Positions 1 through 5,969 are shown, numbered from the stretch's first letter. The stretch: 6,452 bases of DNA from Clostridiales bacterium UBA4644 (GCA_002405755.1 DHMK01000081.1:346-6797), one strand, 5' to 3'. Notes: a model not told the origin generated them from the sequence alone. Numbers and translations are program-made.

Positions 1-64
1 ACCTCAACGAGTTTCTTTCTTCGATTGTCTTTTCCTTCAGTTTTCAATGTGCTGGAAGCACAGA
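1..64 (+). other. 23S-5S rRNA intergenic spacer (inferred)
   Basis: This stretch lies directly upstream of the 5S rRNA and has no coding character. It is pyrimidine-rich and contains a run reading CAGTTTTCAATGTGC, a style common in Firmicutes rRNA spacers. A small hairpin at 49-61 (GTGCT-GGA-AGCAC) sits just before the 5S 5' end and could take part in pre-rRNA processing. I see no recognisable 23S 3' end within these 64 bases, so the 23S gene is presumed to lie to the left of the window. The spacer assignment rests on position rather than on a family match. Confidence 0.6.
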
Positions 65-179
65 GTAGGTGTTGATTACGATGAGGGTCCACCCGTTTCC
101 ATTTCGAACACGGTAGTTAAGCTCATTTGTGCTGACAATACTTGGCTGGAGACGGCCCGGGAAGATAAGTAACGCCTAC
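65..179 (+). rRNA. rrf: 5S ribosomal RNA
   Basis: This is the 5S rRNA of the large ribosomal subunit. The conserved core is easy to read at about 89-123: CCACCCGTTTCC, then TTCGAACACGG, then AGTTAAGCTC. The ends are set by helix I, in which GTAGGTGTT (65-73) pairs with AACGCCTAC (171-179) over nine base pairs, one of them G-U. The resulting length of about 115 nt is normal for bacterial 5S. It is followed five bases later by a strong terminator, so it is probably the last gene of an rRNA operon. The exact mature ends could differ by a base or two. Confidence 0.95.
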
Positions 180-183
180 ACAG

Positions 184-218
184 ACAAACGGCAAGCGAAT
201 GCTTGCCGTTTGTTTTTT
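184..218 (+). terminator. Rho-independent terminator of the rRNA operon
   Basis: A perfect 13-bp stem is formed by ACAAACGGCAAGC (184-196) and GCTTGCCGTTTGT (201-213), with a GAAT loop and a run of six T at 213-218. It starts right after the 5S 3' end. On the opposite strand no T-run follows the stem, so it should work mainly in the + direction. Confidence 0.93.
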
Positions 219-279
219 GTGTTGTAGTGAAGCCGGGGATGATCTTGCCAGCGCCGCAGCAGCAGAGGAAGTCTTCCGC

Positions 280-735
280 AGAACTGTGGCTAATTGAAAT
301 AGGATCAATCGGGGATATCTGCTGTATTTCTTGTTAATTACTCGATAGAACTATATCAATAAAATTGGAAATAACTGTGTACTTGCCTTGCATGAGAACT
401 GATCCAAATTGAGGCAGGATCAAATTGCAATTTTATCTTTAAATTTGCATTATTGAACTATATCAATTTTCTTATAAAGTGGAGAGGGTAAAGCGGCTTC
501 TAAAAAGAATGCGATTAATTGATACAGGATCAAATGTAAATGGAAAGCAATATTTTTACGATTAACGCGAAAGAACTGCATCAATTGGCGGATTGAATTA
601 AAACACCAAAATGGCGTAATGCTTTGTTCTTTGACGAAAAATGCCGAAAGAAGACTAACTTCGCATATTGAAACAGAAACAATGCGGAAATTCAGGCGTG
701 ATTATTGAAAATTTCAATATAGAACTATATCAATT
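280..735. repeat. Array of degenerate paired inverted motifs (possible operator array)
   Basis: Two related motifs alternate. Forward copies read AATTGANNYAGGATCAA at 292-308, 407-423, 517-533 and, weakly (13 of 17 matches to the best copy), 666-682. Reverse-oriented copies read AGAACTATATCAATT at 347-360, 454-468, 572-586 and 721-735. The reverse complement of the second motif, AATTGATATAGTTC, matches the start of the first, so they are one motif in two orientations. The distance from each forward copy to its reverse partner is 55, 47, 55 and 55 bases. Looser AGAACT half-motifs also lie 12 bases before the first two forward copies, at 280 and 395, and AGAAT lies 11 bases before the third. 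The DNA between the motifs is not conserved, which argues for protein-binding sites rather than simple tandem duplication. Inference only: the shape of the site (CTGTATCAATT) resembles sites of GntR/MocR-type regulators. No such regulator gene is present here. Confidence 0.6.
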
Positions 736-738
736 AAG

Positions 739-744
739 TATAAT
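739..744 (+). promoter_or_regulatory. Candidate -10 box (TATAAT) beside the last array motif
   Basis: A perfect TATAAT lies three bases after the AGAACTATATCAATT motif at 721-735. The -35 position expected for a 17-base spacer (716-721) reads AATATA and is poor, so the motif occupies the place where RNA polymerase would normally contact -35 DNA. This could mean an activator-dependent promoter or one repressed by a protein bound there. Transcription would start near 751. The AT-rich setting makes a chance TATAAT possible. Confidence 0.35.
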
Positions 745-750
745 GTATAG

Positions 751-850
751 ATCAACAAGCGTTGTCACGCTCTGCAGGACTATAGAGCAAGGCTGCGAAC
801 AAAGTGGAATTAGATAGCAAAAGGACGCTCCCGAGTGCGTGCCCTTTTTT
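751..850 (+). ncRNA. Possible short noncoding transcript
   Basis: If the TATAAT at 739-744 is active, a transcript of about 100 nt would run to the T-run at 845-850. It has no convincing reading frame. It can fold a small hairpin, GCTCT (770-774) with AGAGC (785-789), and ends in a terminator-like hairpin. I recognise no known RNA family. It could equally be the untranslated leader of a gene that was later lost, since regulator and transporter fragments follow. Confidence 0.2.
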
Positions 851-855
851 GCTAT
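814..855 (+). terminator. Terminator-like imperfect hairpin with T-run
   Basis: The outer arms ATAGCAAAA (814-822) and TTTTGCTAT (847-855) are exact complements. Inside them ACGC (825-828) pairs with GCGT (837-840) around an eight-base loop, and GG (823-824) can pair with CC after a short bulge. Six T at 845-850 lie in the 3' arm, which fits a Rho-independent terminator for the + strand. The other strand has only four T after the stem, so - strand activity would be weaker. Confidence 0.55.
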
Positions 856-877
856 GCAGAGGAATTGGCGAGAAATA

Positions 878-1036
878 TCAGAAGCACTTCGGTGTCATAC
901 ACAAGATAGAAACGCAGTCCTTATCGGTACGATTGTAATAATTATGCGGCATGGAACTGTCGAAGAAGATGCTGTCGCCTGGATAGCGGTGGTCGCCGCG
1001 GATGCGCGTAAAATTAGAGAAGTAAAGAAGAATCAT
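878..1036 (-). pseudogene. C-terminal remnant of a cupin-domain transcriptional regulator
   Basis: Read on the - strand, this frame has a clear cupin ending: RGDHRYPGDSIFFDSS, then MPHNYYN, then a short strand ending in MTPKCF and a TGA at 878-880. The pattern PGDSIxFDSSxPHxYxN followed by a 'TP' near the stop is typical of the C-terminal cupin of XRE-type regulators (helix-turn-helix plus cupin, about 180-200 residues). Only about 45 residues of that domain are left. The helix-turn-helix part and the first cupin strands are missing, and the frame runs upstream into the start of the lipoprotein remnant at 1039. A nominal ATG at 1034-1036 is probably not a real start, as the similarity begins near 1010. 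The fragment is too short to fold as a cupin barrel, so I call it a pseudogene. The family assignment is from motif memory and not from a search. Confidence 0.6.
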
Positions 1037-1038
1037 GC

Positions 1039-1439
1039 ATGAGTAAAACGAGCGGAAAACGAATTTTCGCGCTATTGGCCTGCCTTGCAGGCTGCGGTAG
1101 CGGTAACGGTATCAGCAATGGCAACGAAGGAAACAACCCGGCATCTCCCAAAGTGCGCAAGGTGGGTACAGATTTCTCGGCATTTGAGACCATAGATGCT
1201 CAGAAAACACCTTACACCGCGCTTTTGAAATCAGCGATTGTGTTTGTGAGACGCTGATGCGCAAAAACCCTGAGACACTGGAGACCTATCCGCTGCTGGT
1301 GGAGAACTTTCCAAAGGTTTCGGAAGACGGCCTGATCTATACCTTCCATCGTTTTTTGATCTCAGCACCATCTGCCCATGACCTGGCTGGCGGATATGAG
1401 CGCGGCCGCGCAGGAAATAATATAAGCTTGCCTAAGTAA
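1039..1439 (+). pseudogene. Frameshifted, truncated peptide-binding lipoprotein (SBP family 5)
   Basis: The 5' part encodes a lipoprotein start: KR, a short hydrophobic core, and a lipobox LAGC with Cys19, followed by a Gly/Ser/Asn-rich linker. The frame of that part ends with TGA at 1255-1257. The reading continues in the -1-shifted frame from about 1245 as CETLMRKNPETLETYPLL, then VSEDGLIYTFH. That pattern is the hallmark N-terminal region of DppA/OppA-type extracytoplasmic solute-binding proteins, which bring peptides to an ABC importer. The frameshift lies at about 1237-1245. Family similarity stops near 1350; the remaining 29 or so codons to the TAA at 1437-1439 match nothing I know. Intact family members have about 500-550 residues, so only about a fifth remains, and no permease or ATPase genes are nearby. 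There is a weak purine-rich stretch (AAGAAG, 1025-1030) in the place of a ribosome binding site. It is a decayed fragment, not a functional gene. Confidence 0.72.
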
Positions 1440-1484
1440 AAAGGCTCTGCCAACTTTTTCACAGAAAGTCAGCAGAGCCTTTTT
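1438..1484. terminator. Bidirectional Rho-independent terminator
   Basis: AAAAAGGCTCTGC (1438-1450) pairs perfectly with GCAGAGCCTTTTT (1472-1484). An inner stem ACTTT (1453-1457) / AAAGT (1465-1469) extends it behind a small internal loop. A-runs and T-runs flank both sides, so it should end transcripts coming from the left (the lipoprotein remnant) and from the right (the guaA operon). It overlaps the TAA of the remnant and lies about 175 bases beyond the guaA stop codon. It is the best candidate for the end of the pyrG-purB-purA-guaA transcript. Confidence 0.88.
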
Positions 1485-1571
1485 CGCTCTCAATATAGGA
1501 TTGGATGGGATAGCCTAACCTGCAAACCGCTTGTCCCTTGAAACAAGAATAAACAAAACAGTTTGGGTATC

Positions 1572-1590
1572 TGCTATCATTTTGCTATCA
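1572..1590. repeat. 11-bp-phased direct repeat TGCTATCA
   Basis: TGCTATCA occurs at 1572-1579 and again at 1583-1590, exactly 11 bases apart, about one turn of DNA. Phased short direct repeats of this kind are seen at binding sites for recombinases, excisionases and some regulators. They lie about 70 bases beyond the guaA stop codon, where islands often integrate. No recombinase gene is visible, so the function is open. Confidence 0.4.
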
Positions 1591-1594
1591 AACA

Positions 1595-1667
1595 GGAAAT
1601 GAGATTTTCAAAAAGTGCGTGTTTTCAAGGCTTTGCAGCCCATCATGTTCACTTTTTTCTCATTCCC
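1595..1667 (-). terminator. Inverted repeat spanning the guaA stop codon
   Basis: On the - strand the end of guaA and its stop codon, GGGAATGAG followed by AAAAAAGTG, can pair with CACTTTTTG and CTCATTTCC about 33 bases downstream, with a six-base bulge and one mismatch. The loop region holds a second hairpin, GGCT-GCAA-AGCC (about 1627-1638 on the + strand). There is no T-run after the stem, so it may be a weak terminator or a 3'-end stabilising structure. The strong terminator at 1438-1484 is the better operon end. Confidence 0.35.
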
Positions 1668-3201
1668 ACTCCACCGTTGCGGGGGGCTTGGAGGTGATAT
1701 CGTAGACGATGCGGTTGATTCCGCTGACCTCGTTGACGATGCGGCCGCTGATCCGGTCCAGCAGCTCATAGGGAATGCGGGCCCAGTCGGCGGTCATAAA
1801 ATCTTCGGTGGTGACGGCGCGAAGGGCGAGGACCCGGTCATAGCTGCGGCCATCGCCCATGACGCCCACGGTATAGGTGTCGGTGAGCACGGCGAAATAT
1901 TGGTTCATGCGCTTGTTTTCGCCGGCCTTTTCCAGCTCCTCCCGGAAGATGGCGTCTGCCAGGCGGAGCGTATCCGCCTTTTCCTTGGTGATGCAGCCCA
2001 TGATCCGGATGGCAAGGCCCGGGCCGGGGAAGGGCTGGCGGGAGACCAGATATTCCGGCAGGCCAAGCTCGCGGCCAAGCTGGCGGACCTCGTCCTTAAA
2101 GAGCATCCGCAGAGGCTCGATGATCTCCTTGAAGTCTACATGCTCGGGCAGGCCGCCCACATTGTGATGACTCTTGATGACGGCGGCCTTGCCCGTTCCG
2201 GATTCGATCACATCGGGATAAATGGTGCCCTGGGCCAAAAAGTCCACACGGCCGATCTTTTTGGATTCCTCCTCAAAAACGCGGATGAACTCCTCGCCGA
2301 TGATCTTGCGCTTGCGCTCCGGCTCAGAGACGCCCTCCAGCTTTTCCAGGAAACGGGCTTCCGCATTGACGCGGACAAAATGGATATCCCACTTGGCAAA
2401 GGCGGCCTCCACCTCGTCGCCCTCGTGGAGACGCATCAGGCCGTGATCCACGAAAACGCAGGTCAGCTGCGGGCCGACGGCCTCCGCCAGCAGCGCCGCC
2501 ACCACGGAGGAATCCACGCCGCCGGACAGGGCCAGCAGCACCTTTCCGCTGCCCACCTTCTGCCGGACGGCTTCAATGGCGGTCTTCTTATAATCGCCCA
2601 TGGTCCAGTCGCCCTTGGCGCGGCAGACCTCATAGAGAAAATTGCGGATCATATCCTTACCGTGCTCCGTGTGGTTGACCTCCGGATGGAACTGGACGCC
2701 GAAAAAGCCCCGGGTCTCATCACAGATGGCAACATTGGGGCAGGCATCGGAGTGGGCCGCCAGAGAAAAGCCCTCCGGGACCTTTTCCATATAATCGCCG
2801 TGGCTCATCCAGGAGATGCCCTGCGCCGGCAGGCCGCGGAAGAGAGTGCAGGCTGTGTCGAAGAAGGTCTCGGTCTTGCCGTATTCCCGGGCGGAAGCGT
2901 CGGCGGCGGGGACGACCTTGCCCCCCAGATGATAGGCCAGCAGCTGGCAGCCGTAGCAGATGCCCAAAACGGGGATGCCCAGCGTAAAGATCTCCGGGTC
3001 GCAATGGGGAGAATCCTCCAGATAAACGCTGTTGGGACCGCCGGTGAGAATGATGCCGATGGGGGCCAGATCCCGGACCTCCTGGGCGCTGATATCACCG
3101 GAGCGCACCAGAGAATATACCGCACATTCCCGCACGCGCCGGGCGATCAGCTCCTTATACTGCCCGCCGAAGTCCAGGATCAAAACACACTGAGACGCCA
3201 T
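1660..3201 (-). CDS. guaA: GMP synthase (glutamine-hydrolysing)
   Basis: This cytosolic enzyme converts XMP, glutamine and ATP to GMP, the last step of guanine nucleotide synthesis. The protein has 513 residues, the usual length, and both halves are complete. The class I glutamine amidotransferase domain (about 1-195) has nucleophile Cys82 in GICYG and the His172/Glu174 pair in FHPEVNHT. The ATP pyrophosphatase domain has the P-loop SGGVDSS (226-232) and the conserved AQGTIYPDVIES (323-334). The C-terminal dimerisation domain has QPFPGPGLAIRI (389-400) and ends in KPPATVEWE, the classic GuaA terminus. The ATG follows GGAGGA (3207-3212) at a spacing of five bases, which fixes the start. It lies 35 bases after purA and is the last gene of the operon. 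No guaB, which would supply XMP, is in the window. A long + strand frame opposite it is a codon-bias shadow. Confidence 0.98.
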   Translation of the reverse strand: MASQCVLILDFGGQYKELIARRVRECAVYSLVRSGDISAQEVRDLAPIGIILTGGPNSVYLEDSPHCDPEIFTLGIPVLGICYGCQLLAYHLGGKVVPAADASAREYGKTETFFDTACTLFRGLPAQGISWMSHGDYMEKVPEGFSLAAHSDACPNVAICDETRGFFGVQFHPEVNHTEHGKDMIRNFLYEVCRAKGDWTMGDYKKTAIEAVRQKVGSGKVLLALSGGVDSSVVAALLAEAVGPQLTCVFVDHGLMRLHEGDEVEAAFAKWDIHFVRVNAEARFLEKLEGVSEPERKRKIIGEEFIRVFEEESKKIGRVDFLAQGTIYPDVIESGTGKAAVIKSHHNVGGLPEHVDFKEIIEPLRMLFKDEVRQLGRELGLPEYLVSRQPFPGPGLAIRIMGCITKEKADTLRLADAIFREELEKAGENKRMNQYFAVLTDTYTVGVMGDGRSYDRVLALRAVTTEDFMTADWARIPYELLDRISGRIVNEVSGINRIVYDITSKPPATVEWE

Positions 3202-3236
3202 GTTATTCCTCCATTATCGTTATAAATCGTCGATCA

Positions 3237-4505
3237 TCAAAACAGCTGGATGTATTCGTCCCGCTCTGCGCCCACGGAGACATATTTGATGGGGCAGCCC
3301 ACGGCCTTTTCCAAATAGCGGATATAATCCATGGCCGCCTGGGGCAGATCCTCCGGCTTGCGGCATTTGGAAACATCGCCGATGCCGGGGAGATATTCCA
3401 CTACGGGCTTGGCTCGCACCAGCCGGTCGCCGGTGGGGAAGGAGGTGGTGCGCTGGCCGTCGATCTCATAGGCGGTGCAGACAGGGATCTTCTCCATATA
3501 GGAGAGGACGTCCAGCTTGGTCAGCGCGATATAGTCCGCGCCCTGGACCTGCACGCCGAAGCGGGAGGCAGGCACATCAAAGGGGCCGACTCTCCGGGGC
3601 CGGCCGGTGGCCGCGCCATATTCTCCGCCGGCCTGGCGCAGGGCTTCCGCCTCGTCGCCGAACAGCTCCACGGTGAAGGGGCCTTCGCCCACGCAGGTGG
3701 AATAGGCCTTCATGATGCCGATGCTCTCATCCAGCTTCAGCCCGGGGACGCCGGCGCCGATGGGGGCGTAGGCCGCCAGGGTGTTGGAGGAGGAGGTGTA
3801 GGGATAGATGCCGAAGTCGATGTCCCGCAGGGCGCCCAGCTGGGCCTCAAACAGGATATTCTTGCCTTCCGCCGCAGCCGCAGAAAGATATTCCGTCACA
3901 TCGCAGATATAGGGGATCACCTGCTTGCCATAGGTCTCCAGCCACTGCAGCATTTCCTCGGCGCTGACGGGCTTGTGGCCATAGCCGGTGACGGTGATGT
4001 TTTTCCATTCCACGATATCCCGGACCTTCTGCTGCAGGGTGTCCCAATGGAGCAGATCCTCCATGCGCAGGCCCTTTTTCATATATTTGTCCGCATAGAC
4101 CGGCGCGATGCCCCGGCGGGTGGAGCCAAACTTCTTGTCGGCCAGCCGCTCCTCCTCCATGATGTCCTGCAGCTTGTGGTAGGGCATGCAGATGATGGCC
4201 CGGCTGCTGAGCTTCAGATTGTCCGGCGTGACGGAGATGCCCGCCTTCCGCAGCGTTTCCGCCTCGTGGCACAGATGCTCCAGATCCACCACCACGCCGT
4301 TGCCGATGATGTTGACGGTGGTCTCCCGCAGGATGCCCGAGGGCAGCAGATTCAGGATGAACTTTCCCTTTTCGTTGACCACGGTGTGGCCGGCGTTGTT
4401 GCCGCCCTGGTAGCGGCAGATGATGTCATAGCGCTCGGAGAGCAGGTCCACCATGCGGCCCTTGCCCTCATCGCCCCAGTTGATTCCTACGATCGCTGTC
4501 AGCAT
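3237..4505 (-). CDS. purA: Adenylosuccinate synthetase (divergent type)
   Basis: This enzyme joins IMP and aspartate, using GTP, to make adenylosuccinate, the first committed step to AMP. It has 422 residues, slightly shorter than the roughly 430 usual. Visible family marks are WGDEGKG (10-16) with catalytic Asp12, GGNNAGHT (34-41) with His40, GSTRRGIAP (127-135), TSSSNT (237-242), GRPRR (301-305) for IMP and aspartate binding, and TKLD (329-332) for guanine recognition. It departs from the common type. The usual FEGAQG reads FEAQLG (219-224), moving the glutamine by one position, and the usual STRVGEGPF reads STCVGEGPF. Downstream of the arginines it has VGPFDVPASRFG in place of the common GWLD-type segment. 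The ATG is preceded by GGAAGGGG at a 10-base spacing. It lies 30 bases after purB, whose enzyme uses its product. Function is well supported; the unusual active-site loop needs a family comparison. Confidence 0.95.
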   Translation of the reverse strand: MLTAIVGINWGDEGKGRMVDLLSERYDIICRYQGGNNAGHTVVNEKGKFILNLLPSGILRETTVNIIGNGVVVDLEHLCHEAETLRKAGISVTPDNLKLSSRAIICMPYHKLQDIMEEERLADKKFGSTRRGIAPVYADKYMKKGLRMEDLLHWDTLQQKVRDIVEWKNITVTGYGHKPVSAEEMLQWLETYGKQVIPYICDVTEYLSAAAAEGKNILFEAQLGALRDIDFGIYPYTSSSNTLAAYAPIGAGVPGLKLDESIGIMKAYSTCVGEGPFTVELFGDEAEALRQAGGEYGAATGRPRRVGPFDVPASRFGVQVQGADYIALTKLDVLSYMEKIPVCTAYEIDGQRTTSFPTGDRLVRAKPVVEYLPGIGDVSKCRKPEDLPQAAMDYIRYLEKAVGCPIKYVSVGAERDEYIQLF

Positions 4506-4535
4506 AATTGATTAACCCCTTCCAGTGATGAACAT

Positions 4536-5969
4536 TCAAACAGTAACGGCCGCGTCTTCGGCCTGCTCCAGCCAGACGCGATTTTCTTCCAGCAGCGTCC
4601 GCACCCAGCGGAGATAGTCCGCCGTCTGCTCCGCCGCCATGCCGGTAAAGCCGCCGGCGCGGAGGATCTCTTCGATCTCCTGCCGGGTGATGGGAAAGGC
4701 CGGATCGGCAGCGATGCGCTCCAGCAGATCGTTGTCTGCGCCTTCCTCCTTGATGGCCCGGCCTGCCGCCACAGAATGACGGCGGATGGCTTCGTGAAGG
4801 GTCTGGCGGTCGCCGCCCTTTTTCACGCAGTACATCAGGATGTTTTCCGTGGCCAGGAAGGGCAGCTCCTCCCGGAGCTGCTTCTCCAGCACCTTGGGAT
4901 AGACCCGCAGGCCCCGCGCCACATTGATATAAAGCGTCAGCAGGCCGTCGGTGGCCAAAAAGGCCTCCGGGATGCTGATGCGCCGGTTGGCAGAATCGTC
5001 CAGCGTCCGCTCCAGCCACTGGGCGCCCGCGGTCATGGCGGGGTTTATGGCGTCGGCGATCACATAGCGGGCCAGAGAGGTGATGCGCTCGGAGCGCATG
5101 GGATTGCGTTTATACGCCATGGCGGAGGAACCCACCTGCCCCGCTTCAAAGGGTTCGTCCACGGCCTTCAGATGGGAAAGCAGGCGAATGTCGCCGCTGA
5201 ACTTCATCGCGCTCTGCGCGATGCCCGAAAGGGCAGACAGCAGGAAATAATCCGTCTTGCGGGGATAGGTCTGGCCGCTGACGGGGTAGACGGCAGAAAA
5301 GCCCATTTTCTCCGCGATGCGGGCCTCCAGCCGGCGGACCTTGTCCCGGTCGCCCTCAAACAGCTCCAGAAAGCTGGCGGCGGTGCCGGTGGTGCCCCGG
5401 CAGCCCAAAAGCTTCAGGCTGTCCAGCACCAGATCCAGATGCTCCAGGTCCATCGTCAGATCCTGCAGCCACAGGCAGGCCCGCTTGCCCAGGGTGGTGG
5501 GCTGCGCCGCCTGAAAATGGGTGTAGGCCAGGGCGGGCTGGGCCTGCCAGCGCTCTGCAAAGTCCGCCAGCGCGGCTATGGCCTGCAGCAGCAGGCGGCG
5601 GATGCGCCGCAGGGCGTCCCGCTGGAGGATCACATCGGTATTGTCTCCCACAAAGCAGGAGGTGGCCCCCAGATGGATGATGGGCCGGGCCTTGGGGCAG
5701 GCCAGACCGAAGGTGTGGATATGGGCCATCACATCGTGCCGCAGCTCCCGCTCCTTCTGGGCGGCCACGGCATAATCGATGTCCGTCAGATGCTCCCGCA
5801 TCTCCGCCAGCTGCTCGTCGGTGATGGCAAGCCCAAGCTCCTGCTCGCTTTCCGCCAGGGCAAGCCAGAGCCTGCGCCAGGTGGAAAACTTCCGGTCGTC
5901 GGAAAAGATCTCTTGCATCTCCCGGCTGGCATAGCGGCGGCACAGAGGGTTTTCATAGATTTCGTGCAT
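4536..5969 (-). CDS. purB: Adenylosuccinate lyase (eukaryote-like type)
   Basis: This lyase releases fumarate twice in purine synthesis: from SAICAR to give AICAR, and from adenylosuccinate to give AMP. It has 477 residues, close to the eukaryotic enzyme (about 480) and longer than the roughly 430-residue Bacillus type. Conserved blocks are RHDVMAH (77-83), IHLGATSCFVGDNTD (98-112), YTHFQAAQPTTLGKR (149-163) with the presumed general acid His151, KGTTGT-like RGTTGTAASF (191-200), and the flexible catalytic loop GSSAMAYKRNPMRSER (280-295) with Ser281/Ser282. QWLERTLDDSANRR (317-330) and ELPFLATENI (368-377) closely follow the eukaryotic ADSL pattern. In the loop, Ala285 stands where SSAMPYKRNP normally has proline. 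The ATG follows AAGGAA (5978-5983) at a spacing of eight bases. The gene sits 28 bases after pyrG and 30 before purA, its pathway partner. Expected to be a cytosolic homotetramer. Confidence 0.97.
   Translation of the reverse strand: MHEIYENPLCRRYASREMQEIFSDDRKFSTWRRLWLALAESEQELGLAITDEQLAEMREHLTDIDYAVAAQKERELRHDVMAHIHTFGLACPKARPIIHLGATSCFVGDNTDVILQRDALRRIRRLLLQAIAALADFAERWQAQPALAYTHFQAAQPTTLGKRACLWLQDLTMDLEHLDLVLDSLKLLGCRGTTGTAASFLELFEGDRDKVRRLEARIAEKMGFSAVYPVSGQTYPRKTDYFLLSALSGIAQSAMKFSGDIRLLSHLKAVDEPFEAGQVGSSAMAYKRNPMRSERITSLARYVIADAINPAMTAGAQWLERTLDDSANRRISIPEAFLATDGLLTLYINVARGLRVYPKVLEKQLREELPFLATENILMYCVKKGGDRQTLHEAIRRHSVAAGRAIKEEGADNDLLERIAADPAFPITRQEIEEILRAGGFTGMAAEQTADYLRWVRTLLEENRVWLEQAEDAAVTV

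Larger units (their letters stand above)
219..1659. other. Gene-poor junction region with decayed gene fragments
   Basis: About 1.4 kb separate the rRNA terminator from the 3' end of guaA. No intact gene is present. The part from 280 to about 750 is clearly AT-richer than the flanking operon and contains a motif array but no credible reading frame. Bases 219-279 show nothing I can identify; one frame gives a short alanine-rich peptide ending in TGA at about 295, which I cannot assign. Bases 856-1439 hold two gene remnants from different genes on opposite strands, which implies past deletions. Bases 1485-1594 hold no gene. The mix of unrelated fragments next to guaA is compatible with a degraded island, but no integrase or transposase is visible. 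Confidence 0.7.

Noticed and set aside
223..297. Alanine-rich short frame ending in TGA after the rRNA terminator as a C-terminal gene remnant
   Set aside because: It is too short and low in complexity, with no recognisable motif.
123..308. Minus-strand frame across the 5S rRNA and its terminator
   Set aside because: It is antisense to a structural RNA and has no protein motif.
280..735. Reading the repeated motifs as a CRISPR array
   Set aside because: The repeats are only 14-17 bases, degenerate, alternate in orientation and have irregular gaps; no cas gene is present.
839..1042. Small + strand frame starting GTG inside the terminator hairpin
   Set aside because: It starts within the hairpin, has no ribosome binding site, and runs antisense to the cupin remnant, whose frame has real family motifs.
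1350..1436. Continuation of the binding-protein remnant to the TAA as real coding sequence
   Set aside because: After YTFH the translation loses all family resemblance in every frame, so it is more likely sequence joined by a deletion.
813..1589. GATAGCAAAA at 813-822 and its exact reverse complement at 1580-1589 as ends of a mobile element
   Set aside because: A 10-bp AT-rich match can occur by chance, one copy is fully explained by the hairpin at 814-855, and no target duplication or transposase lies between them.
1615..3225. Long open frame on the + strand opposite guaA (536 codons)
   Set aside because: It is the antisense of a perfectly conserved guaA in GC-rich DNA, has no family motif and no ribosome binding site; a codon-bias shadow.
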